Assembly (NCBI RefSeq): GCF_905475465.1
Contig: NC_062249.1
Span: 12,102,501-12,166,500 of the forward strand
DNA from: Pieris napi
Taxonomy: Eukaryota; Arthropoda; Insecta; Lepidoptera; Pieridae
Direction of reading: 5' to 3'
DNA length: 64,000 nucleotides
Shown piece after piece: positions 37,050 through 48,145 of the stretch (its first letter is position 1; every line of letters begins with the position of its first letter). The notes under the pieces were generated by a model. It saw nothing but the letters and a program-made list of their open reading frames with translations, made no database searches and was not told the DNA's origin. A program made the translations under genes and the position numbers.

Positions 37050-40000
37050 TATTCATAATTAATCAGTTTTTATAATTAAAAAGTAATACCTAATCATTCT
37101 CAATCTTATATGTATATGCAAACCCGCTTTGTTTTAAAACCTATTTAATTATATTGAAAGAAATAAATCGGCTCTATCACGCAGTAATTATTTAGAGATT
37201 CTGAAAAAACATACTTAATTTATTATTATAATAAGGATTTTATACACTATTTTCTTTAACGTGCTACTCGGATGTGTTCATATTGTAGATGCAAAATTGT
37301 TATTTACAATGACAATTATGTAATGTCGAACACCTGCAAAATATTTTTGAGGTCAGTTGGCGCTTGACTGCTGTAGAGGCACTCGAGAGCGCTTCCGTGC
37401 TCAGATCGTTATGGCGTTGAGAAATGCAAGCTGGCTGGAAAATATTTTTACGCGAAATATGTAAATTTCAAATCGAGTATTGGTAGGTGGCAGTTTTGTA
37501 TGCTGTAGCTGTCTACATGTAAAATATTTAAATCATCTTATTTTAACACGATATTTTTTTCGTTTATTGTTCATGTAATAAAAATTAACTTAAGGTATAG
37601 AAACAACAAAATAGCACTAAAGAGTTTCTCATTGGGGCTGGAATAGTCGCACTACATATTCAATCACTTTAAACTACCTTAAGAATGATGAATACAATAA
37701 CTAGAAAAACAAAACACACAGATTGAACAAACAGAGAAAATGGCAATTCTAACCATCTAAAACATCTAAATGTGATAAATTTATGGAGACAAGAAATACG
37801 TTTTACCCTTGTGCCTTCCAAATAATGATGATGAAATATTTATACTTATTCGGAAAATGAGAGATATTAGAAACTATGATCATGCAATAAAGATCTGATA
37901 AGCGCTTAAAATATTATGCACTAATTCACGTTAATATCCGTTTTATTAAAATGTGTAATAAGCCTATGAACTTAAACAATATATTATTCTGCAGAAGAAT
38001 AGGACGAAAAATAGCGTAGCGTACTGCAATGTCAACTTTTAATAAATATTCACAGATTTTTTTTAATCGCCTTTTAAATAATTTTATCTGAAAGTTTTAC
38101 TATTTTATAGTAATAAACTCCATAGAAATACATACTGATTAATTTCCATAACAAAACTATACATTTTCAGTGTAGAAACCAAGATCTCGTGTTTATAGGT
38201 ACGTTTATTATAAGTCTTAACGCGAACCAACATATGGGAAATACCTTTTAGCTTTCACAAATAGCCTGTGGCACTAACCGTTTCAAGTAATACAAAGTCA
38301 AACATCGCACTCGTAAAATAAAAGTAAAATGCCAATAATCGAACGCTGTTACCGTAAAAGATTTAATAAAATTTCTAGTATTATTGTCGGTAATATGACC
38401 GGTAAGATATTTAAACTATTTCTTGTGACTATTGTTCTTGCGTGATTGCTAACAAACAAAGATACATAAAATATTATGATTGATTCCTTTCCGTACATTT
38501 ATAATTAAATAAACAAACACAAGACTCGTGAACAAAGTTACGTTACGTAGAATTTTTTCACTTAAACATTAACCACTTAAAACACTTCAAAACTTACCTT
38601 GTGTTGACTGGCATAGACTAGTCATAAAAAAAACACTTTGGAGTGAAGCCAGCCAAGTTCCACTATCTCCATATCGAAAGAAACATTTTAAACTTACACT
38701 GTGAATACTTCGTCAGACGTAAATCTCGAAATTTTAAAACTGAAAATTAAAATCCTTTAGAATTTTCACGCTCGCCTTGAACAATTGTTAGCAAAAATGC
38801 CGGAGATAAAAAAAGTCTATAATACTGGCCGTAAACAGATTTAAAGCGAGCTGTGGCATTTAAAAAAAGAAAACATAACTCAGGTTTGTATTCAAGTCTA
38901 GTCTATTTTTATCTGCGCACATTCTTTGTGAAATTAAAGAGTTCTAAGTTTATTAAATGAAAAGTTAGGAACCGTACAAAGGTAAAGCACAATAAAGCAT
39001 TCTTTTACATTCGTCATTTATGGCGTTCCGCATTTCGTTCAGATTATTGGATAGTTTTTGAGGTCGACGGGGACAATAAACGGCAATGAACGACCGGGAA
39101 TTCTTGAGAGTTCGTATAAAGATTTCGTTAAATACTTCTTGAATTGGTTTTGAAAAAATAAAGTTGTATTATTTCGAACAAAACGAAAGTGATTCTCTGA
39201 TAATATATACACATTAATTTAATCTTAACTCAATGCGTAATTGAAAATTTCGTACCATGTTCACTTGATCATCCATGTAAGTAGTTCGATACAACAGAGT
39301 AATTGTTGATTATGTATAACGAGATGCTGCATCTTATTAAGATCAAGTTACAAGCGGTCAAGTTCTCAAGTATGAAAACTGATATCAAACACAATTTACT
39401 ATTTTAAGATTGACCCTGTAGGCGTGTAAACTTAAGTGTAGTATGAACTGAGGGCAATGACCTGTTGTGTAATGGCCATTCTGTTGAGCAACCGTTTAAA
39501 ACCGATACAATAAAGGTAAAGTCATAGAAGCTATAAGAATGCGATGACCATTCATTCCGACATTTCTCATCGTTTCCAGGTCAGAGAATAGTTGGAGAAG
39601 ATCAAGATGAAAGAGCGATTGACGTGCATGAATCCACAAGTGTTTTTCGGAATCACTCTGCCATAAATTCAAGATTCACGTTGCAATAAAAACTGACCTC
39701 TGAATATGGATCGAAGCGCTCACAAAACAAAAGACAAAAATTGATGCACATAATTCATGGCGAGCGGTTAAAGACAATGGTCACATGAAGGGAATAAAAA
39801 CGGTAAATTAAAGGAGCGTACGAAATTCCCCTTGGCTAAGCCAAAGCCTTATGGGGACGACGGTGAATACAATACATCAATGGAGGTTTCTTAAGGGGAC
39901 CGCCTTTGTGCTGGTTCTTTTGTTTTCTTTGCTGTCTTAGACGCGTGATTAGGCGTGATAATATTAGGTATAGCAATTACAGTGTTTTGTGGGGACTTTG

Positions 40001-40544
40001 TTGTTACAGGAAAACTTGTTTGTTCCAAGTTGTCTTTCTTGTTTAAGTACTTTTTTGACTTCGGATTTTATCATTTAAGTACAGATACAAGAAACATAAT
40101 AACAACAACTCTACAGTTCTCGTTCAACCTAGTATTTTATAGTTTTAATATTCACACAAACACCAACTAAAATTATCGTTGCTTAGGATTTAAAAAGGCA
40201 TTTAATTCGTGGAGTTTTTTAAACATAACAATTTATTACTATGAACGCTTTCTGGGTTATTTCCCGTTATTAAGTTGCTCAACGCAAAAGCTACGGTAGC
40301 AATTAGTTCTATTAGAAGCGCCGGACAGTATAGAACAATAAAATGCCTCATTAACAGCTTAGCTGGAGTATGCAGCATGTGTAATCGTTGCAATTAGGGA
40401 AACATCTGCTCCTCCTATATTTCTAAAGCACTAAGACTTAATAGTACTTAATTAGATAAAATCGCAAGAAGGGTACTGAAATCCGCGAAAAGAAAATTAG
40501 CCAGCGAGCGCAGTGAGTGGGATAAGAAAATATTTTAAAATTCA
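37050..40544. other. Gene-free stretch
   Basis: Nothing classifiable. GC-richer patches near 37,360-37,430 and 39,720-39,900 were translated on both strands without a convincing frame. Confidence 0.45.
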
Positions 40545-40708
40545 AAACTTAGAGTGGCGGAGAGTTTATTTCCAGTTCTTCTCTTCCGTTCTACGCCCTT
40601 GATTTGACAACTGGCAGTAAATGTAAAATCAAAAAAAATGCTTCTATTTAATTTATATTTCTTTTTTGACGTTCATAAGTGTACATTGTGTTACCTATAT
40701 TAATAGAT
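40545..40708 (+). mobile_element. LINE 3'-tail copy (same tail as near 54.2 and 62.2 kb)
   Basis: AGAGTGGCGGAGAGTTTATT, CTTCCGTTCTACGCCCTTGA, ACTGGCAGTAAATG and GACGTTCATAAGTGTACATT then GTGTTACCTA. The same string follows LINE coding sequence on the minus strand near 54.3 kb and recurs at 62.16-62.31 kb, so this is a solo, heavily 5'-truncated copy of that LINE family. Confidence 0.6.
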
Positions 40709-41892
40709 GATTTTTGACTTTTACGTTTTCTATCGTCAAATCAAAAACTTACAGGAAAATACGTATGACAAATTTGAAATTTGATTAATTATAACGACCA
40801 AACCAAAATAGTTTTATAAAGTTAGCGGTAAGTACGCAGTAGTTTGGCCATGTGTGCTAAAGATGCGGTCTGCGGCCAGGCCCGAACCGCATTCAGGACA
40901 TTCCGCAACCACACGGGCCTACCGCACTCGCTAGGACTACCGCAGAGAATTAAAAATAGGGGAATCACAGTGCATAACTTTGACGATATCTTAGCTCAGA
41001 ACTATAATAAACTTTCACTTTGTCGTTTCTTTCATCAGTTTCCTAATCAATGCTTCCTCAGCCCCAATTGTCCCCTATATTTATTTAGAAGTAACTTGAT
41101 ATGTCATCCACACCGTTTCCCGCCGGATGGTGCACTCGTTAATGTCAATAATACCCACTTATTAGCTGACTCACTGTTAATATTTGGTTGGACCATTGTT
41201 TTAATAAGCATTTTAATACTGTTACTCTGTGTACATTCTCACGTTGTAAATGTTTCTATGTATTTTGTATTTGCATCAATGAACTGTTTAATTTAATTGA
41301 AGCTTGTTTAATTAAAAATGGATTATGTGTTGTTAGGCTTTGTAGCTGGTTTATAAATTAATTTACTGTAGTAAATATGTTTGAAACTTCGATTTACAGA
41401 AAAGCTGTTGAAGTATTGTTGAAGTTCTGCCAAAATATTATTTTATTAACATTATTGTCCCTTTTTTGCTTTGAAAACTAATAATAATAGACTTAGTGAG
41501 ATCAAAAGAAATGATATTTATTTTAATTAAATACACAGGATTTATTTCTCGCATATAACGATAAACTTTTAAAATCATTAACATGTAACTATAATAGTAT
41601 TTCTATATACCTATTATTCTTAAATATTAATGAAAACACAGTTAAATACCGTTATAGAAATAAATAACAAAAGGATGTAACGCATATCGTTAACGAGGTC
41701 TAATTAAGCAGTGCGTAACTCAACGTCCTCATAAGTGCTTTAAGCTTTATTACATTCAGTTTAACGTTATTTTGTTAAGCTTATGTTATGAGAAGAATAT
41801 CTTATAATTTGGGCAGTTTATGTGTCATTACATAAGATAATTCGCATCCCGCTTTTGAACAAAGAAGCCCTAGTTCTTAGGCTCGCCATCCA
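40709..41892. other. Gene-free stretch with an unsupported 150-codon frame
   Basis: A plus-strand frame at 40,844-41,296 has a GC-rich start (GCGGTCTGCGGCCAGGCCCG) and a hydrophobic end. It shows no domain I recognise, no Kozak context and no splice evidence. It may be transposon-derived. Confidence 0.35.
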
Positions 41893-41985
41893 TTTGAAAT
41901 TTGAATCTAAGACATACCAGTCAAGTTACGATATTTTCCTTAACCGAATGAGCAAATGTTAATTGCGCTTAAAGGGAAATCCACT
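41893..41985 (-). repeat. Decayed SINE fragment
   Basis: TGAATCTAAGACATACCAGT, TACGATATTTTCCTTAACCG and GAGCAAATGTTAATTGCGC align in order with the middle of the minus-strand SINE copies at 23.6 and 53.5 kb. Both ends are lost. Confidence 0.55.
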
Positions 41986-43604
41986 ACTCCATCCAATCCA
42001 ACCATCTCAGAGTTTAACCTTAACCCCTAAGCCAACATTTAATATAACAGGGTGCGTTAATTTAAGCAAGTTACGCTGCTCCAACTACTCCAATTACAGC
42101 TCTCAACTTGTAGATTCTGGTTGGCTGGTTCATCTTAAGGTGCCTCGAAATAACAACGACAACTTTGTAGCGTAGCACGTCGAAACTTATGCTAATAATG
42201 GTATCAGGTAAACCCTTACGCCAGATGTTTATTTAAATTTATTTAATTTTTATGAGTCATTCGATCTTTCGATATCCATAAACGTTGATAGTTAGGATAT
42301 TTCGTTAATATTATAACAGATCCATAGTAATATGGTTAAACACCTTATCTATGTTGTTGATATTCGGACACTTAAATGAGTTACCGAATGGCTGAATGGT
42401 GATTGACTGCTTTTCAATCTTGCAGTTCAATGAAATTAACGAAACAAAACACTATCAAACATTTCAGATATACCGCGTGAGTCACTTTATTGATCAAATA
42501 TTATCGTTACAGTATTGTAAATCGCAGATCGCTGAAGAGGTCATTAACCTCGTTCAGGGTGAGTTAGGTCGAGCTTATCATCTGGCAAGAGTCCAGAATG
42601 GCCTTTATTTGATGACGTCAAAGGAGCTATAAGGTTTGCAAATAATTGAGTCTAGATACACTTTCAGATTAAAGTACTCATTGATATTAAAGCACTTAAA
42701 TTCTGCTTTCATACAGTATGATTTATGTTATAAGCATAATGAATACATAAATATCGATCCCTTATTGGTCTTGGCCCCAGATTACACGTAGTGGTGTTAC
42801 CGCACAGAGGATATGACTTTGTAACTTAGCCGGGGTTCAAACGTAGTTTTTCTTCTGCTTTAAGGATGAATGGAACATTATATAAAGACTTTTCTCGGTG
42901 CCTTAGTAGACCAAAAGTAGTATATTACTATATTCACAATCTCAATTATTTGTATGCCAAAAGACTAATTTAGTGAGGTAATATTGTGTTATATTAATTT
43001 ACATTTGATTGACCTGTTAAAAAATAGACAAAGCATTTTTAAAAGCATTAAAACTGCCATCCAACCAAGGTTGGGCAAGCCATTCATCAATCCACTAGAT
43101 TTTCGAACGTGCTTCGTTTCACAGCTAACATCGTTTCAAATCTAACAACCTTTCAACGCTTCAATTGTAGCGAGTTTATCGCCACAATCCTTTTTAAACC
43201 TGTCGTCAATAAAATAAATTACACTTTTTTCAACAACTTTTGAAATTGTTTATTAACAATTCCTATTGTCATTCCACTACAGATAAGCTCAAAAGAGTAT
43301 ATAATCTTTCGGTGGTATAAACTATAAACCATCCACTGGCCCGGCAAAGTGCGAAGTGGGGTATACACATACTCAAACTTCAACGAATATTTACAGCACA
43401 AACCAAAGCTGGAGCATTCGAATGGAATGCCACTACAGGGCCCTGGTATCGAGTGAAGTGGTGCCTGCGGTGTGGTTGTGGTATCAGGCGCAAGGTCTAC
43501 TAGTATCGATTGATTTATCCAGTTTTTTTTTTGGAAGTTATCTCGCTACAAAGACAGCTGTCCATGCGGGCCACTTGACTGCCAATAATTAAAATTATCT
43601 AGTA
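41986..43604. other. Gene-free stretch with two unexplained coding-like bits
   Basis: A plus-strand frame ending at 42,632 reads IAEEVINLVQGELGRAYHLA before its stop. Another at about 43,350-43,500 reads FEWNATTGPWYRVKWCLRCG. Both have balanced codons but no domain that I recognise and no exon context. Confidence 0.35.
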
Positions 43605-43752
43605 GTATCTGCGGCAGTGACGGACGAGTGACTTTAGCGTGCTACCCCCAACCATGAGGTCGTGCGTTCGAATCACGGCGTTGCACCAATGGAATACTTT
43701 TCTATGCGCGCAATTAGCACTTGGTAGGTACTACGGTGACAGCAAACATCCT
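43605..43752 (+). mobile_element. SINE 5' head, diverged and 3'-truncated
   Basis: GCGGCAGTGACGGACGAGTG, TTAGCGTGCTACCCCCAACC, the B-box-like GCGTTCGAATCACGG and TGCACCAATGGAATACTTTT, CTATGCGCGCAATTAGCACT. It stops around GGTGACAGCAAACATCCTG; the central and 3' parts are absent. This is the second copy of this kind after the one at 4,553. Confidence 0.6.
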
Positions 43753-45699
43753 GCCTATTTTTTTATTCACACCCTGCTAATCTGGGGCCACCACTACATT
43801 ATTTATTATTATATCCTTTAAGAGAAATAGTCTTCCCATGTTTATGTTATTAAAACTTAAAATGCCTTTACTTTAGGAAAGTGTTAGTCGATGACATAAT
43901 ATTAATAGATATTGCTTGAAATACAGATTAGTGTAACGCGAAGCAAGCAACAAACGCAAAGTTAGTTAATTAATACTACCTTGTGGCTTGTAATGAACGT
44001 TTCGAGCATAACATGGTTTAGTTCAAGCAGTTTCTATCAAAATAACCAGACTGAAGCCAGTTAGTTCAACCTTCTGATATTATGATTAACAGTTATTACA
44101 AGTTTAAATTAAATGCAGAAACATGTTACAATAATTTAACAAGATATTATTGTACAATTTGTAAACTTTTTGTGTTAATTTTGTTTCGTGTTGTAAAACG
44201 TGTAATATTACATTTATGATAGAAATATTTGTTAATACACGTTTTTTAGATCACTTGGTTTTGTAGAATAAATACTTTTAATTAAGTACAGACAGAAGCT
44301 GTTCCTTGATCATCTGTTAGATAATTTAATGGACGACTCTGAGTACCGCCGCTAGCATGCAAAAGGAAGGAAAACAAGTATTATAATAGATAATTGTCTG
44401 CTTTATTATTATAATTTATTTTCGTTTTGACTTGTAACGTGTATTTTATTTATTTACTATTTAAGTATTGTATTCGTAAATATTAAACTTTAACATAGAC
44501 AAATCACTAATAGAGATAACCCATTATTGGGCAATTACACAAAACAGCTTCAAATTTGATTGATTTTAGTCTATTTTGCATGAGCGCCGCATTGCAGTTA
44601 CCTAAACAATGAACACTCGTGATTACAATTCAATTTGCACGCTTTTTATTTCAAAGCTCTAAAGCCATTTACATAGCGATCAGCCATCGATTGCATTATT
44701 TAAGCGCTTTAAAAATTCACTTAAAGCGCTCGACTATTATTCCTTAGTGTATCTGTAAAAGTTTAAATGTAATTGGACCTTCATATTTCAATAAAAAAGT
44801 AGGCATGTTAAAAGCTATACTGTGTATGATATTAAGTTAACTTTTCACTTTATTAGTTGGTAACATGAAACTTATAATACAACAAAGATAAACAATATTT
44901 ATTCACATAACTGTCTCAATTTTAATTCTTTAATAATTCTAAATATAAATATAAAATAATCAGAATATAATAAAAATCATAAAAAAGCTCTTAAAACTTC
45001 AACATATATATATAAGCAACATAGTACATGATTAATTCTCTCTTAACCACAAGTCGTTTATAAGTACAAAATATAGGAATTCGTGCACTCGCTATTTTCG
45101 AGTCTTTGATGCACGACTAAAGGCAGCAATAGCCTTTCCAAAATACCTTTAATCTTTCGTATCTGGCCGATAAGTGCATTCAAAAGCTATTTTAAGCATG
45201 TTCGGCTACGGTAAAGCTCAAACCGCAAACGTTGGACACGATATAAGCGATAGCGGGTAAGATATAATTTCTAATGCTTTTGTTTGAGTTTTCTCTGGTC
45301 ATCATTTGGAATAGTATTATTAAGAGAAAAAAATACACTACAAGGGCTTATAACATTTCTTGGAATGTATGTCTAACGTTACCATTTCTTATTTAATAGT
45401 AGGAAGTAAAGACAGTGCGCCCGCTGAGTCGAGCGGCACAGCTTTACCATCATTTTCTCGAAGTTCAGGCCATTTTCAACCCCCTGGATAAAATTAGAAG
45501 CCTGTATTTTTAGTTTCAGGGATTGTATAAAACACGGTACATTTCATTCAATTTAAAGCAGTATAGTAAAGCTAAACTAGAATCATCTTATAGTAGCAGA
45601 TCGATGTGCCCAATATATTGATTAATAATTGCTTGGATGTCTAGCCTCATTTTTATGTATTTTAATAAGTGAATTGGAAAGGAATGTGAATTTGTTTCA
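43753..45699. other. Gene-free AT-rich stretch
   Basis: Nothing recognised. A moderately GC-rich patch at about 45,415-45,490 is unidentified. Confidence 0.45.
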
Positions 45700-46495
45700 C
45701 TGTTTGCTTCCTTGAATCGTCGTTAACTATGGAATTTAATACCTCTATACGATACGACTTTTGATTCTAACCGCTCTGCTCATTACAGAAGACATGCCCT
45801 TAATGTTAAATCTCAATTATACGATCCTTCAGTTGAAATCGGTGGTCGGTTTCCTTTATCGCTCCACTTATGGACCAAAATAGCCCACGGGCCAAGCAAA
45901 TGAATCGTTAATGATATTAATTGTGCATATTGTAATGACGGAGTCGGTTACTTTTAAATGCACACAGTTTTTAATTGATTAGTTCGAAATTTAATGGATT
46001 TGATTTAGTAATGTAATTTCAATTATTTGATATCATTTAAAACCTTGAATTAGTTACTGTAAAGTATTCTGCTATGGAATTCTCTTCCAATTGACATTAG
46101 ACGGGCTCAGTCCTTAAATTTATTCAAAAAGCTTCTTCTTGATCATTTTCTTTCTGCCTCGTAATTAGCTGCCTCTGCTTATATATTAATTATTGTTGAC
46201 TCTGATAACCTTTTGATTGTATTTTAAATTTTTGTTTATACATACTTTTATTTATTATTATTGTTATTTTCCTTTAGACTTTACTTTTTTTAGATATGTA
46301 ACGGGTTATTTTGAGTTTTTTTTTTTTTTTTTGTTAATAATTTTTGTAATTCTTGTACTCTCTACCCTCTGTCGGTGTTTCTTTTTCATTATTCTACATT
46401 AGGGTTGCCTGGAAGAAATCGCAACATGTTTTTTTGTACTTTTGTTATGTGTATGTTAATAAGGTAATAAAGCATAAATAAATAAATAAATAAAT
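45700..46495 (+). mobile_element. LINE (jockey/CR1-like) 3' end with AAAT microsatellite tail
   Basis: Two coding remnants lie in order: SNRSAHYRRHALNVKSQLYD near 45,765-45,825, and LLWNSLPIDIRRAQSLNLFK then KLLLDHFLSAS with a stop at 46,061-46,150. The W-N-S-L-P ... I-R ... F-K-K-L-L pattern is typical of the ORF2 C-terminus. About 230 bp of unrelated sequence separates them, suggesting an insertion. The 3' region has GGGTTGCCTGGAAGAAATCG, a motif common in lepidopteran LINE 3' UTRs, and ends in five AAAT units at about 46,477-46,495. Confidence 0.6.
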
Positions 46496-46497
46496 AC
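46477..46497. repeat. AAAT microsatellite
   Basis: Five consecutive AAAT units form the end of the preceding LINE copy; short tandem tails of this kind arise at non-LTR retrotransposon 3' ends. Confidence 0.8.
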
Positions 46498-46528
46498 TGT
46501 ATTAAATTGATCAGTAATAATGATAATG

Positions 46529-46816
46529 CAGCAGTGTTGGCCAAGTGGCTTTAGCGAGCAATTCTTATCCTTGAGGTGGTAGGTTCGATCCCCAGCTGTG
46601 CACCAATGGACTTTCTTGCTATAAGTGCATTTAACATTCGCTAGAACCGTGAAGGAACACATCGTGAGGAAACCGGCTTGCCTTAGACCCAAAAAGTTGA
46701 CGGCGTGTGTAAGGCACAGGAGGCTGATTACCAACTTGAACAGCTGATCATGAAACAAATACAGTCTGAGGCCCAAACCTAAAAAGGTAGCGCCACTGAT
46801 TTTTTATTTAATTATT
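46529..46816 (+). mobile_element. tRNA-derived SINE, full length, with 14-bp target-site duplication
   Basis: GCAGTGTTGGCCAAGTGGCT (A-box side), GGTTCGATCCCC (B-box), GAACCGTGAAGGAACACATC, CGGCTTGCCTTAGACCCAAA, GAGGCCCAAACCTAAAAAGG and a T/A-rich tail. A perfect TAATAATGATAATG duplication is at 46,515-46,528 and 46,817-46,830. It sits some 30 bp downstream of the LINE tail ending at 46,497. A 106-codon minus-strand frame is only the SINE read backwards. Confidence 0.9.
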
Positions 46817-46830
46817 TAATAATGATAATG

Positions 46831-47478
46831 TGTCCAAATAGAAAAACGGTGACCAGAATCCTTGAAGGAAACCAATTTATTATCCTTGTTCCAATCAAAA
46901 AAAGTCACAAAGAAACACCGATTCTTACAAAATTTTAAAGTGAAAAATAGTACAGCAAAACTGGTAACAGCTACTTTAATAACCGTAAGTACGTGCTAAA
47001 GGTTAGTAAAAATGCTTATCTTAGTATATTCACGTCAAATGGAGGTCAGGCCAGCTTATCTAACTTATCAAAAGATAAGTCAGCTTAAGCCGCACTTTCT
47101 ACGAATGCAGCCTGAGAAATGCTACTTTATGAAGACCATAAATATGTTAAGTACTTAGTCACGTATAACTACTGCAGTATAAGTTAACAAGCTTTGTCTA
47201 TGGGGACAGAAAACCGTTGCATAATATAAATAAGCAACTCGACTCAACTTTACAGTGCTTCCTATATCAAGATGAGCTGCATCTCGTTAGTTGGTAAAAC
47301 ACATTACATGTTCATTCCTAAAATGAATTCGATACTAAGAGACGTGGAAGAGAAAGACAAAATAATTAAAATTAACATCAAATTGGCGGCGTCATGGAGG
47401 AGTTTCTGCTTTGAAAATTATATTTCCTAATTGTAAATTAACTGTTGTAAAAGCTTTTATTTTCTTGTTTCTATTTAG
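46831..47478. other. Gene-free AT-rich stretch
   Basis: Nothing recognised. Confidence 0.5.
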
Positions 47479-47514
47479 GTTATTTCCCAAGTAATCAAAG
47501 AAGATTCATGAAAG
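47479..47514 (+). CDS. Candidate 36-nt microexon
   Basis: A pyrimidine-rich tract, TTTATTTTCTTGTTTCTATTTAG, precedes a 36-nt segment that ends AAAG and is followed by GTAAGT, a perfect donor. Of the three frames only one is open (YFPSNQRRFMK plus split codons at both ends); the segment is a multiple of three, so inclusion would keep the frame. No neighbouring plus-strand exon was recognised and I do not know the protein. Chance pairing of strong splice sites is quite possible in this much non-coding DNA. Confidence 0.25.
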
Positions 47515-47934
47515 GTAAGTTCAATGTCCAAATATTCTGCTAATAAAATGCGAAATCACAGTCTTCAACTATAAATAATAAAACTTCCTAAAAACATTAA
47601 ATAAACTTATTTAAATTTAAAAATAAAGTAAATTAAAAGCACAATGACCGTAAGAAGTACATCTAGTGCACACATCGCATAAAATCATTAGCGAACTACA
47701 ATTACATCAAGAACAATAGTGAGAAAGTGCTTCCACAATGAAATTCATCGCACCCTGGGAAAAACAATGTTACATTTCTCGTCTTTTTGCTAACTGTCTG
47801 TATTTGCGGAGCAAAATTGTATTTAAGAATGGTTTCATCATATTTGCGTTAACGAGAATAGTTGCATTTTGATAAGTTACTGTTAAAACTTTTAGTCATC
47901 TATAGACTTTGTAATAATATATTTTTATAATGAG
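47515..47934. other. Gene-free AT-rich stretch
   Basis: Nothing recognised. Confidence 0.5.
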
Positions 47935-48145
47935 CTTGACCAGCTCACTGCCCGCGTTTGTGATGACAGGTGGGACTAAAAGACCCTTACTTGGAATGGC
48001 CCCGTGGCAAGAATAAAGAGAACACGACCACCAGAAACCTAGGAAGATGGAATAAGGGATAGCGGGGAAAAATCGGAAAATAGTGGCGAGGATGGAAGAG
48101 GCCTACACTCCGTCGGAGGTCATAATCGAGATTATGTAGTACTCG
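47935..48145 (+). mobile_element. LINE ORF2 C-terminal remnant, frameshifted
   Basis: Traces in the three plus frames: GGGACTAAAAGACCCTTACT with TGGAATGGCCC (W-N/W-P region), GAAGATGGAATAAGGGATAG (E-D-x-I-R-D), and a final frame RMEEAYTPSEVIIEIM ending in TAG. The order W-P, E-D-x-I, R-x-E-E-A-Y matches the C-terminal end of RTE-like LINE ORFs. It has several frameshifts and is long inactive. Confidence 0.5.

Noticed and set aside
40844..41296. 150-codon plus-strand open frame with a GC-rich start
   Set aside because: No recognisable domain and no gene signals; possibly part of an old transposon, but nothing supports a gene.
42765..42850. Possible further SINE remnant (GGTCTTGGCCCCAGATT and AGCCGGGGTTCAAACG)
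   Set aside because: Two short matches with a deletion between them are too little to separate from chance.
46456..46776. 106-codon minus-strand frame
   Set aside because: It is a SINE read in reverse; near-identical peptides occur at 36.7 and 53.5 kb for the same reason.
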